NCBI GenBank assembly: GCA_023388995.1
Contig: JAEWFD010000009.1
Coordinates: 1-52,864 of the forward strand
Direction of reading: 5' to 3'
Length of the DNA: 52,864 nucleotides
Origin: Bacillota bacterium
GTDB taxonomy: Bacteria > Bacillota_I > Bacilli_A > Erysipelotrichales > Erysipelotrichaceae
Shown here: piece after piece, positions 35,619 to 43,140 of the stretch
How the letters are laid out: every line of letters begins with the position of its first letter
Numbering within the stretch: the first letter of the stretch is position 1
Position numbers and translations under genes: made by a program
The notes under the pieces: model-generated
What the model saw: only the letters and a program-made list of their open reading frames with translations
Told to the model about the DNA's origin: nothing
Database searches by the model: none

Positions 35619-36131
35619 TTATTTAGTTTTACAGGGAAGAAAATATCCGAATTTATATATCGGATTGTCTTTGTCTAATGAGACATAACCGACACTTGTA
35701 TAATACTCCATGGAGAAGCCTAAGCTATAGTCTGGTGAATAATCAGTCTCATTCAGATATTTCAGTAACAAGTTATGTGCCCCTTTCTCAAGATTTGAGG
35801 TATTTCCTTCAATCCACAAAATGGCCATTTTACAATCAGGAATATCAATACTATCATATCCGTTCGGCACTTCGCTGTCCATAACGGCAAATACTCCTGG
35901 CATTTCAGTAAATGTCTTTGTTTTAGAATCATAATCCCCCATCCAGCCGATGCACTCTCCGGCAGGTGACAGCTTGCATTCCAGCTTCTGCAAAAATTCA
36001 TTGGAGCCATCATTTAAGAACTTTTGCCAATGTTTTCTAGCTGTCTTCCCTAATGTAACTATGATTTTCTTGCCAATCATTCTGCATGCTTTAAAATCAG
36101 TAATTTCTAGCTTGTATGTTTTTTCCATCAT
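35619..36131 (-). CDS. Stand-alone GyrI-like effector-binding protein
   Basis: 170 aa. KLEITDFKACRMIGKKI at the start, GWMGDYDSKTKTF in the centre and AILWIEGNTSNLEKGAHNLL later match GyrI-type ligand-binding domains; the end (FSMEYYTSVGYVS) is also typical. There is no DNA-binding domain. It is divergent from another stand-alone protein of the same class at 36393. Function unknown; small-molecule sequestration is possible. Confidence 0.78.
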   Translation of the reverse strand: MMEKTYKLEITDFKACRMIGKKIIVTLGKTARKHWQKFLNDGSNEFLQKLECKLSPAGECIGWMGDYDSKTKTFTEMPGVFAVMDSEVPNGYDSIDIPDCKMAILWIEGNTSNLEKGAHNLLLKYLNETDYSPDYSLGFSMEYYTSVGYVSLDKDNPIYKFGYFLPCKTK

Positions 36132-36392
36132 TTTCTACCTTTTTTTACCGACAGTAATCTGAATGTAATATGAAACAAAAATTTTTTCCGAACTTATCAC
36201 AGGCGGCAATGACACATCCGTTACAATCACAGTATAGCATGATTTTCCATGTTTTTCTAATCACAATGCAAAATTAATATAGCGCAAATATGATTAAGCA
36301 GTGTTTGCAGAGAATACCATTTATTCATTGTTTTCAGTTTTGTACTCATGTTATTATAGTGTAATTAAATATAGAAGAGAGGAGCAGCAACA

Positions 36393-36863
36393 ATGAATTA
36401 TAGAGTCGTAAGCATTCCGCCTTTCAAAGCAGTATATTCAGCTGTAGATAAAGAATTTGATTTTTCGGATGAGGGCCGGTTGGGGAAATTTAACGCATTC
36501 TTTTCTGCGATAGCAGTGCAACCTGAAAATGCCTTTACTCCCAGAGACTATCTCTATTATGATAAAAAACAAGGTGGCTTGATCTGGATGTTTGCCTCGT
36601 TTGATACGCTTGATACGAAAGAGTTTCCTTTGATGGATTTTGATGGCGGATTGTATGTTACCTATTTTTATATTGATGGTGATCAAGCAGAAAATGAAAG
36701 ACTGTACCAAGAAGCAATAGCATGGATTGCTGACTCTGATATGTTTGTGTTAGATGAAAGAGATAATCACTATGCAATGGGGCATATCATAACACCGCCG
36801 CTAATAACACAGCGGTTTGGAGTTGCTCAAATGGAATGTTTCATTCCTGTCAGGGTTTTATAA
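36393..36863 (+). CDS. Stand-alone GyrI-like effector-binding protein
   Basis: 156 aa. YRVVSIPPFKAVYSA at the N-terminus and FDGGLYVTYFYIDGD (about residues 87-101) with MECFIPVRV at the end follow the AraC effector-binding (GyrI-like) domain, again without an HTH. AGAGGAG lies upstream of the ATG. Its stop codon overlaps the start of the acetyltransferase-like gene (TAATG), so the two are co-translated and likely act together. Confidence 0.78.
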   Translation: MNYRVVSIPPFKAVYSAVDKEFDFSDEGRLGKFNAFFSAIAVQPENAFTPRDYLYYDKKQGGLIWMFASFDTLDTKEFPLMDFDGGLYVTYFYIDGDQAENERLYQEAIAWIADSDMFVLDERDNHYAMGHIITPPLITQRFGVAQMECFIPVRVL

Positions 36864-37651
36864 TGACGCAATATATCAAAAAATTGAATGATCTTGCAAC
36901 AACTTCTATTCTCCGCTTTTGCGAAAACGATCCGGCAGCGCATTTCTTTCAGATAGCAAATATTGATAAACTGAAAGAAATGCAGACATTGGTAAGTTAC
37001 TATGGTCAGTTTAACTCTGACCACAAATTAGTCGGTGTTTTAATGAGCTTCCACAAACTTTGGTATTTTAGTTTCAAATCTGAAGCAGATACTGCATATG
37101 CGCTTAATTTTGTGCAAAGTCAGGATCAGGAATTGCTAATTATCAATGATCCATTTGGTTTTTACCGTACAGCAATGTTAGCAGCTGATCATGAGGAGTT
37201 TTTAGTCGTGGAGGGTGCTTTGTACGAACTAAATTGCCTACGAGAGCAAACGCATGACAAGCTTACGTCGCGTGCGTATCTTCAAGATATCGATGATTTG
37301 GAAACATTTTATCAGAATGCTCCCGAAGATGTTCGAAGAGGAAGGGAAAGTCTTTTACGATCTTTAGATGGAGGGAGGAGAACTTATATTGCAAAAGACA
37401 GAGGGAAAATCTGTGCAGCTGCGTTAACGACCGGAGAGACAACAGACGCAGTAATGATCGGCGGTATTCATTTCAACGGGAATCAGCATTACCTGCGAGC
37501 AGTTTTAGCAGAGCTTTCGCGAGCAATTATAAAAGAAAGCAAAGTTGCATATATTGTTATTCGTGATCCAGTAATTCTACATATTTGTGAAGAAATCGGC
37601 TATGTGCGTGGTAAGTCTTGGAATATGATTCATATATGCAAAAAGAGATGA
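36863..37651 (+). CDS. Acetyltransferase-like protein, 262 aa
   Basis: Start chosen at the TAATG overlap with the previous gene. The first half has no recognisable family. The second half (about residues 160-262) looks like a divergent GNAT domain: RTYIAKDRGKICAAALTTG, AVMIGGIHFNG, LRAVLAELSRAI, and ILHICEEIGYVRG at the usual end. The canonical acetyl-CoA loop (Q/RxxGxG/A) is not intact, so activity is uncertain. Co-translated with the GyrI-like gene. Confidence 0.7.
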   Translation: MTQYIKKLNDLATTSILRFCENDPAAHFFQIANIDKLKEMQTLVSYYGQFNSDHKLVGVLMSFHKLWYFSFKSEADTAYALNFVQSQDQELLIINDPFGFYRTAMLAADHEEFLVVEGALYELNCLREQTHDKLTSRAYLQDIDDLETFYQNAPEDVRRGRESLLRSLDGGRRTYIAKDRGKICAAALTTGETTDAVMIGGIHFNGNQHYLRAVLAELSRAIIKESKVAYIVIRDPVILHICEEIGYVRGKSWNMIHICKKR

Positions 37652-37674
37652 TAGATTAAGCAATCAATCAAGAA

Positions 37675-37713
37675 TTACTTTTTTGCCGCAATAGATGCGG
37701 CGAAAAAAACTCG
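37675..37713. other. Inverted repeat between convergent genes
   Basis: TTTTTTGCCGC and GCGGCGAAAAAA flank AATAGAT. It lies 30 nt behind the acetyltransferase-like gene and on the side of the convergent PHP gene. Both arms are T- or A-rich, so it can stop transcription from either side only imperfectly. Confidence 0.4.
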
Positions 37714-37883
37714 CTGTTTTAATTTATAGATACACAATTTATGCCAATCCTTTGAAAACAGCAGTGCGATGGCAAAACTTCGAGCTAGGAGTTTGAACTT
37801 GATTGCTTGAATGATGCGGCATATAAGTCGTTTTTTTGCGCGTTACTAAATGAGTTTTTTTGTGACGAACGACCTGCAAAGTT

Positions 37884-38720
37884 TTACAAAGATAAACAAT
37901 GATAAATTGGTTTCATTTTATTGTAGGTGCAGAATTGCTTAAACCCAAGGGCAAGCAATTCTTTTTTGGCTGTTTCGATAAATGCTCCTAAATGGCATTG
38001 TTCATGACTATCGCTGCCAATCGTAATGATTTCTCCACCTAAGTCCCGATACAATTGCAAGATTTCGCGAGAAGGAGTTGAACTGGGCAAATGGTAGCGA
38101 TTGCTTGATGTGTTTAGTTCAATTCCTTTGCCATCGGCGATTACAATTTTTAGGATTTCTGTGATGATTGGTTTTACATGTTCAAAGGGATATTGACCTG
38201 CCTGATCGTAACGGACAATCATATCCATATGCCCCAGCACGCTATAATTCTTGTATTCTTTTACCAGTGCAAGCATTTCTTGGTAATAGCGTTCATTGTA
38301 TTCTTTCTGCGAACGGCCATATTGGAACGCCTGAGACCAAAATTCTTTATCTTCAACTTGATGAACAGAAAGAATGATAAAGTCAAAAGGATACTTTGCA
38401 AATAGCTGCTCATATAGAGGTATGGTATGAACTTGCATCCCAAACTCCATTCCCAGTTTGATGTGAATCTGATCTGCATACTTTGCTTGCAGCAGTCTGA
38501 TTTCTTCGGCATAAAGAGGATAATTGACATTTGCTAAGGGCTGTTCTTCACGATATTGTATTTTCTTGCCGCTATCCCAGTCTTGCTTCACGCCGTAGTC
38601 AACATGATCGGTGAAGCATATTTCTTCCAGATTTTTCTTAATAGCATCGCGAACAACAGATTCCATCGGATAACTAGAATCATCGCTGTAATGGGTATGA
38701 ACATGGTAATCAGCAAGCAT
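37884..38720 (-). CDS. PHP-domain phosphatase (histidinol-phosphatase family)
   Basis: 278 aa. The PHP metal site is visible: DYHVHTHYSDDS at residues 4-15 (His6, His8), TDHVDYG, GMEFG, ILSVHQVE, VLGHMDMIVRYD and GSDSHE. These bind three metal ions and hydrolyse phosphate esters. HisK/HisJ-type proteins act on histidinol phosphate, but no histidine genes are near; another sugar phosphate is possible. AAAGGAG lies before the ATG inside the end of the MFS gene, so both are in one operon. Confidence 0.88.
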   Translation of the reverse strand: MLADYHVHTHYSDDSSYPMESVVRDAIKKNLEEICFTDHVDYGVKQDWDSGKKIQYREEQPLANVNYPLYAEEIRLLQAKYADQIHIKLGMEFGMQVHTIPLYEQLFAKYPFDFIILSVHQVEDKEFWSQAFQYGRSQKEYNERYYQEMLALVKEYKNYSVLGHMDMIVRYDQAGQYPFEHVKPIITEILKIVIADGKGIELNTSSNRYHLPSSTPSREILQLYRDLGGEIITIGSDSHEQCHLGAFIETAKKELLALGFKQFCTYNKMKPIYHCLSL

Positions 38721-38723
38721 TTA

Positions 38724-39929
38724 TTATCTCCTTTGCTCCAGTTCATCCTGGATGAATGAAATGGAATGTTTTTTTGTTTTGTGAAGCAAATTCCGATGCA
38801 TAAATATCAGCATAACCAGAAAAAATAGCAGATAGATTGGTAGAATCGCAACAGAAACATAGGTTGTGAGAAGTCCGAACAACGGCGGCATCAGACATGT
38901 GCCAACATAAGCGCTTGCCATCTGCACTCCGATGATAGCTTGCGAATGTATTCTCCCAAAATGGAATGGTGTTGAGTGGATGATGCAAGGATATATTGGC
39001 GCACATCCCAAACCAATCAAAACAAGCCCAATTAGCGTTATGGCAGAGTTGACCTGTAATAGCATGGTAGCTATACCAGCTGCGATTATGACTGTTCCAA
39101 GACGAATCATTTGGCCATCCTTCAATTTTAGTGTAAGAAAGCCGCTGAATGCTCTGCCAATGGTAATCCCGATAAAAAACATGCTGGCAAAACTGGCTGC
39201 CGTATCAGCTGAAAGACCTTGATACAGTACAAGATAACTACTAGCCCACAGACCGGTCGTTTGTTCAATTGCACAGTAGCAGAAGAAGCAAATCATAACC
39301 TCTTTTGCGCCAGGGATTTTGATAATATCTTTTAATGACAAGATTGCGTCGCTTGCTGTTTCATGAGAAGCTTGCTCCGTTGCTCTCTTTTGCCATAAAG
39401 GCAAACTGAATAGCAAGATAGCTGTCAGCACTATTTGGATTATCGCGATTACCTGATATCCTGCAGTCCAGTTTTGTCCTCCTGTTAAAACATAACCCAT
39501 TGCATAAGGACCTAATGTAGCACCAACACCCCACATACAATGAAGCCAGCTCATATGACGGCTTTCGTAATGAACGGCAACATAATTGTTCAACGAAGCA
39601 TCCACACTTCCTGCTCCGAGTCCGTAAGGTATGGCCCACAAACAGAGCATCCAAAAAGAACGGGTAATAGAAAATCCTAATAGAGCAGCAGCTGTTGTTG
39701 CGACGCTGAAGGCTGTCACTTTTCCGGTCCCTAGCTTTTTTGTCAATCTGTCACTCTGTAGACTGGATATAATAGTTCCAAACGCAATAATCATTGAGAT
39801 GACTCCGGCATAAGAAATAGGTACGCCAAATTCAAGATACATGCTGGGCCATGCGGAACCTAACAGCGAATCAGGTAAACCTAAACTGATAAAGGCAAGA
39901 TAAATAATTACCAAAAGTAGATGGATCAT
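38724..39929 (-). CDS. MFS transporter
   Basis: 401 aa, twelve membrane helices. The loop DRLTKKLGTGKV after helix 2 and the overall layout are those of major facilitator permeases (FucP/sugar-like group). CAAGGAG lies upstream of the ATG. It is followed 3 nt later by the PHP phosphatase gene and divergent from an AraC regulator. Inference: uptake or export of a small sugar or phosphate-linked compound that the PHP enzyme then processes. Confidence 0.88.
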   Translation of the reverse strand: MIHLLLVIIYLAFISLGLPDSLLGSAWPSMYLEFGVPISYAGVISMIIAFGTIISSLQSDRLTKKLGTGKVTAFSVATTAAALLGFSITRSFWMLCLWAIPYGLGAGSVDASLNNYVAVHYESRHMSWLHCMWGVGATLGPYAMGYVLTGGQNWTAGYQVIAIIQIVLTAILLFSLPLWQKRATEQASHETASDAILSLKDIIKIPGAKEVMICFFCYCAIEQTTGLWASSYLVLYQGLSADTAASFASMFFIGITIGRAFSGFLTLKLKDGQMIRLGTVIIAAGIATMLLQVNSAITLIGLVLIGLGCAPIYPCIIHSTPFHFGRIHSQAIIGVQMASAYVGTCLMPPLFGLLTTYVSVAILPIYLLFFLVMLIFMHRNLLHKTKKHSISFIQDELEQRR

Positions 39930-39950
39930 ACTAAACTCCTTGTTTAATGC

Positions 39951-39996
39951 TATAATTATACAATCATAAATAAAACAGAATTATAATTATTTCGGC
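39951..39996. promoter_or_regulatory. Candidate operator/promoter region with inverted ATAATTATA boxes
   Basis: ATAATTATA and TATAATTAT lie about 22 nt apart in the 101-nt gap between the divergent MFS and AraC genes. They may serve as -10 boxes for both directions and/or an AraC-type binding site. Confidence 0.4.
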
Positions 39997-40030
39997 TAAT
40001 TTATGTAAAAAAACAGTCAGGAGAAATAAA

Positions 40031-40927
40031 ATGCCAATATCCAAATGCGGGGAGAATACGAATAGCAAAAGACGGGAATTGAAACAACATGGAACGACTT
40101 TATTTCCAGCCGCTTGTTATGAAGATGATTTGAACTTACAACCGGTGCCATGGCACTGGCACGAGGAGTTTGAAGTTATTGTGATCGAACAAGGCAGCGT
40201 CCATATCAATGTTGGCAATGAGCGACTGCATTTAAAACAAAAAGAAGGCATTTTTATCAATGCCGGCGTTCTTCATTCAGTGAGTCCTTTTTCTGAGCGC
40301 GGAGACCGCTTGCGCTCTATTGTATTTCATCCGCGGCTTGTAGGTGGCAGCTTGGATAGTGTATTCTGGCAGAAGCTCATTCAGCCAATTTTGCAGGATT
40401 CGTCATTTCGCTACCTGCGGTGCAATGAGGCAGTTTCATGGCAGAAAGAAGTAATTCAATGCATTGAAACTGCATGGAACAGCATAGTTTGCGATGATGA
40501 GGAATACGAAAATACCGTTCGTTATGTAATGTCGCGAATGATGCACATTTTAACAAGCAATCATCCTAACAGACAGCAACCCGTTTCCGAACAGGAGAAA
40601 TTGCTGGCAGAACGGATGAAAGCAATGTTGCAATACATAGAAGAGCATTTCATGGAAGAATTAAGCGTAGAAGCGATTGCCAGCAGCAGTGCAATCAGTC
40701 ATAGCGTCTGTTTGCGCTGTTTCCACCAGGTAATTGGAACGACACCAATGCAGTACGTGAAGCAATATCGCATTGAGAAAGCAGCAGAGTGGTTGCTCAA
40801 CACGAAAAAAACCGCCGCAGCAATTGGCGCAGATTGCGGCTTTCTGGATAGCAGTTATTTCACCAAAACCTTTCGGGAAATGAAAGGCTGCACGCCTGTC
40901 CAATATCGCAGAACTCATGCAAAATAG
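40031..40927 (+). CDS. AraC-family regulator with cupin sensor domain
   Basis: 298 aa. The N-terminal cupin (VPWHWHEEFEVIVIEQGSV, about residues 39-57, then ERLHLKQKEGIFINAGVLHS) is the usual sugar sensor. The C-terminal two-HTH domain is IASSSAISHSVCLRCFHQ and AAIGADCGFLDSSYFTKTF with the end TPVQYRR. TCAGGAGA precedes the ATG. It is divergent from the MFS-PHP operon and most likely controls it. Confidence 0.9.
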   Translation: MPISKCGENTNSKRRELKQHGTTLFPAACYEDDLNLQPVPWHWHEEFEVIVIEQGSVHINVGNERLHLKQKEGIFINAGVLHSVSPFSERGDRLRSIVFHPRLVGGSLDSVFWQKLIQPILQDSSFRYLRCNEAVSWQKEVIQCIETAWNSIVCDDEEYENTVRYVMSRMMHILTSNHPNRQQPVSEQEKLLAERMKAMLQYIEEHFMEELSVEAIASSSAISHSVCLRCFHQVIGTTPMQYVKQYRIEKAAEWLLNTKKTAAAIGADCGFLDSSYFTKTFREMKGCTPVQYRRTHAK

Positions 40928-41010
40928 AATAGTCGAAGATCAACTCTGCCTTAACCGTGACTTATTATAAAGTTCATGATGATAAAAAAGTATTGTTAAA
41001 TTTTTTTTAA

Positions 41011-41045
41011 TATGACGTAGGTTGTCATAATTACATTGTTATAAT
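41011..41045 (+). promoter_or_regulatory. Promoter with palindromic operator of the ClbS-like gene
   Basis: TATGAC-GTAGGTT-GTCATA (41011-41029) is a perfect 6-bp palindrome overlapping the -35 side of a perfect -10 box TATAAT (41040-41045). A repressor could sit here. The -35 box itself is weak. Confidence 0.55.
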
Positions 41046-41066
41046 AGGTAGAGAAAGGAGGATATT

Positions 41067-41579
41067 ATGGCAAGAGCAACAACAAAAGCTGATTTGCAAA
41101 GCAGTTCTGAAGAACGTTTCACGGAATTATGGTCGCTGATTGATGGATTGAATGATGAGATGCAGCATGCAACATTTCAATTTGAAGATCGTGACCGTAC
41201 TATCCGGGATGTCCTCGTGCATTTGTATGAGTGGCATCAGTTATTCATTCAATGGCTTACATCCAATCTTGCGGGAGTTGAAAGAACATTTCTTCCCGAA
41301 CCATACAACTGGCGAACATATCCAAAGATGAATTTAGCGATATGGGAAAAACATCAAAGTATGTCTTTAGCTGAAGCAAAAGAATCATTAAGATCAAGCC
41401 ATCAAACGGTAATGCAATTAATTAATGAGCGAACCAATGAAGAACTGTATGCTAAAGATGCATACAGTTGGACGAAGAACACAACAATCGGTGCATATGC
41501 AACAAGCAATACAGCAAGCCATTATTTCTGGGCAATCAAGAAGATAAAGAAGCATAGAAAGACATTTGCTAGCGACTAG
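41067..41579 (+). CDS. ClbS/DfsB-family four-helix-bundle protein
   Basis: 170 aa. The N-terminus (TTKADLQSSSEERFTELW), DRTIRDVLVHLYEWHQLF and the end NTASHYFWAIKKIKKHRKT follow the ClbS/DfsB (DUF1706) pattern. ClbS itself hydrolyses the reactive warhead of the genotoxin colibactin as self-protection (known for that member). For this homologue the target is unknown. AGAAAGGAGG precedes the ATG, promoting strong translation. Monocistronic. Confidence 0.88.
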   Translation: MARATTKADLQSSSEERFTELWSLIDGLNDEMQHATFQFEDRDRTIRDVLVHLYEWHQLFIQWLTSNLAGVERTFLPEPYNWRTYPKMNLAIWEKHQSMSLAEAKESLRSSHQTVMQLINERTNEELYAKDAYSWTKNTTIGAYATSNTASHYFWAIKKIKKHRKTFASD

Positions 41580-42136
41580 TATCACTATCAATAGTATTTA
41601 GTTCGACATAGTATTTGTTTATGAATGTAAAGCAGAGTATCAAAAGTTCTGTTTTCTGCGATATGAGATTGTTGGAGGGAAATATTTATCATAATTTGAA
41701 GAACATGCTAACTGCAAAATACAAAACCATTCCTGTTAATATTCCTAACAAAAACATCTTTTTGGCTTTCCTATCCATATTTTTTCATCCTCTCTGAGAT
41801 GCAAGCATATAAAACCTCCGGCATGAAATGTGATAGTCATTTATAGGTTTTGTATGCATACTGTTTATCTATATATCTATAATATTTGCTAATATAAATT
41901 CTGTCAATATCCATAAAGCGATGGTCGAAAGGGTTTCTTTATGATCCTATGCGCAGCTTTGCGAGATGGAGATTTAGATTGTTTCTGCTCCGGCAGCTTC
42001 CATTCGCGGCTATACTATCCAAAAGCCAACATTCAGTATTAACATTGTATAATAAGAATCATGTTATTGACAGCTTTTATCTGAGCAAGTATAATGAAAT
42101 TACAACTAACGAGATAGTTATTATCAATCGATAAGC
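41580..42136. other. Intergenic region before the third PTS operon
   Basis: No full-size gene. It holds one microprotein on the minus strand (41689-41778). The remaining sequence is AT-rich without clear structure until the hairpin at 42137. Confidence 0.35.
41689..41778 (-). CDS. Single-span membrane microprotein, 29 aa
   Basis: GAGAGGAT lies upstream of the ATG at 41778. The peptide starts with a basic head (MDRKAKK) and continues with one hydrophobic helix (MFLLGILTGMVLYFAVSMFF). It resembles small membrane regulatory peptides in build. No family is recognised. The longer opposite-strand frame over the same bases is not supported. Confidence 0.5.
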   Translation of the reverse strand: MDRKAKKMFLLGILTGMVLYFAVSMFFKL

Positions 42137-42200
42137 TAGACTTGTTTGCATACTAATAATGAGGCTCCTCATTACTTTGTGCAAGCAAGTCTATTTTGTT
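42137..42200 (+). terminator. Long terminator/attenuator hairpin before the LicT-type gene
   Basis: TAGACTTG(T)TTGCA...TAATGAG pairs with CTCATTA...TGCAA(G)CAAGTCTA around GCTC, then TTTTGTTG. The stem is about 20 bp with one internal bulge. It lies 90 nt upstream of the start of the LicT-type antiterminator gene. It may end an upstream transcript or be the attenuator that the antiterminator opens. No clear match to the ~30-nt RAT consensus was seen. Confidence 0.65.
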
Positions 42201-42287
42201 GTTGGTGTTGCAGTTTTGTTAGTTATGGTATAGTGCAGCTGCAGATGCATTACATCAAGTAATTTAAGAATAGAAAGGAATTTGCCA

Positions 42288-43139
42288 ATGGAGATCAGTA
42301 AAATTTTGAATAACAATACAGCCGTGGTGATTGATGATGACCAAATCGAAAAAATTGTTGTTGGAAAAGGAATTGCTTTTCAGAAGAAAAAAGGTGATCG
42401 CATTAACCTGGCAACTGTTGAAAAAACATTTTGCTTATCTTCCAATACGCTGAATACTAAATTTCAGGATATTATCATTTCGCTGCCTATTGAGCAAATT
42501 TATGTAGTGGAAAAGATTGTCAATGAAATAAGACTGACATTAGGAAAAAAAATCAGTGACTCTATTTACATTTCGCTATCAGATCATATTCATTTTTCAT
42601 TGCTCGATTATGCCAAAGGGATCGAAGTCACGAATAGTATTCTGATGGATATTATCCGATTTTATCCTGACGAATATAAATTAGGTTGCAGAGGTATAGA
42701 AATTATTCAAGAAGAAACAGGAGTTTTATTATCAAAAGATGAAGCTGGCTTTATTGCATTACATATTGTGAATGCTCAAACGCAAAATGCAACGAATACA
42801 AAAAACGTTTACAAGGCTACGAAAATCATTGAAGAGATTCTTACAATAGTCGAAAATTATTTTGATGCGGTAATTGATGAGTCGTCCATCATTTACTTTC
42901 GGTTAATCAACCACTTACGTTATTTTTCAATGAGAATTGTAGGCAAAGATGTTTTCAAAGATAGCAAGAAAGATAGTGAATTGCTGGAAATCTTAGCTGT
43001 CAAATACAAGAATTCGTATCAGTGCTGTTTGAATATACGCAGCTTTATTAAAGTCAAATATGAAGTAGATATCGGATGTGAAGAACTGCTTTATCTTACC
43101 ATTCATATCCAGCGTGCCATGTATAAAGAGGAGGAATAA
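42288..43139 (+). CDS. LicT/BglG-type transcription antiterminator
   Basis: 283 aa. The N-terminal RNA-binding (CAT) domain (MEISKILNNNTAVVIDD, then VVGKGIAFQKKKGD) is followed by two PRD domains. PTS-phosphorylated histidines are visible at His100 (SDHIHFS) and His159 (ALHIVNA) in PRD1, and NHLRYFS and TIHIQRA in PRD2. It binds nascent RNA to prevent termination. ATG at 42288 follows AAAGGAA by about 7 nt; the TTG at 42282 is less likely. The EIIBCA gene starts 1 nt after its stop codon. Confidence 0.93.
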   Translation: MEISKILNNNTAVVIDDDQIEKIVVGKGIAFQKKKGDRINLATVEKTFCLSSNTLNTKFQDIIISLPIEQIYVVEKIVNEIRLTLGKKISDSIYISLSDHIHFSLLDYAKGIEVTNSILMDIIRFYPDEYKLGCRGIEIIQEETGVLLSKDEAGFIALHIVNAQTQNATNTKNVYKATKIIEEILTIVENYFDAVIDESSIIYFRLINHLRYFSMRIVGKDVFKDSKKDSELLEILAVKYKNSYQCCLNIRSFIKVKYEVDIGCEELLYLTIHIQRAMYKEEE

Positions 43140-43140
43140 T

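Noticed and set aside
41615..41797. 60-codon frame on the plus strand
   Set aside because: It covers the microprotein on the other strand and has no ribosome binding site.
42100..42287. RAT antiterminator site
   Set aside because: No stretch matches the known LicT/BglG RAT consensus well enough.
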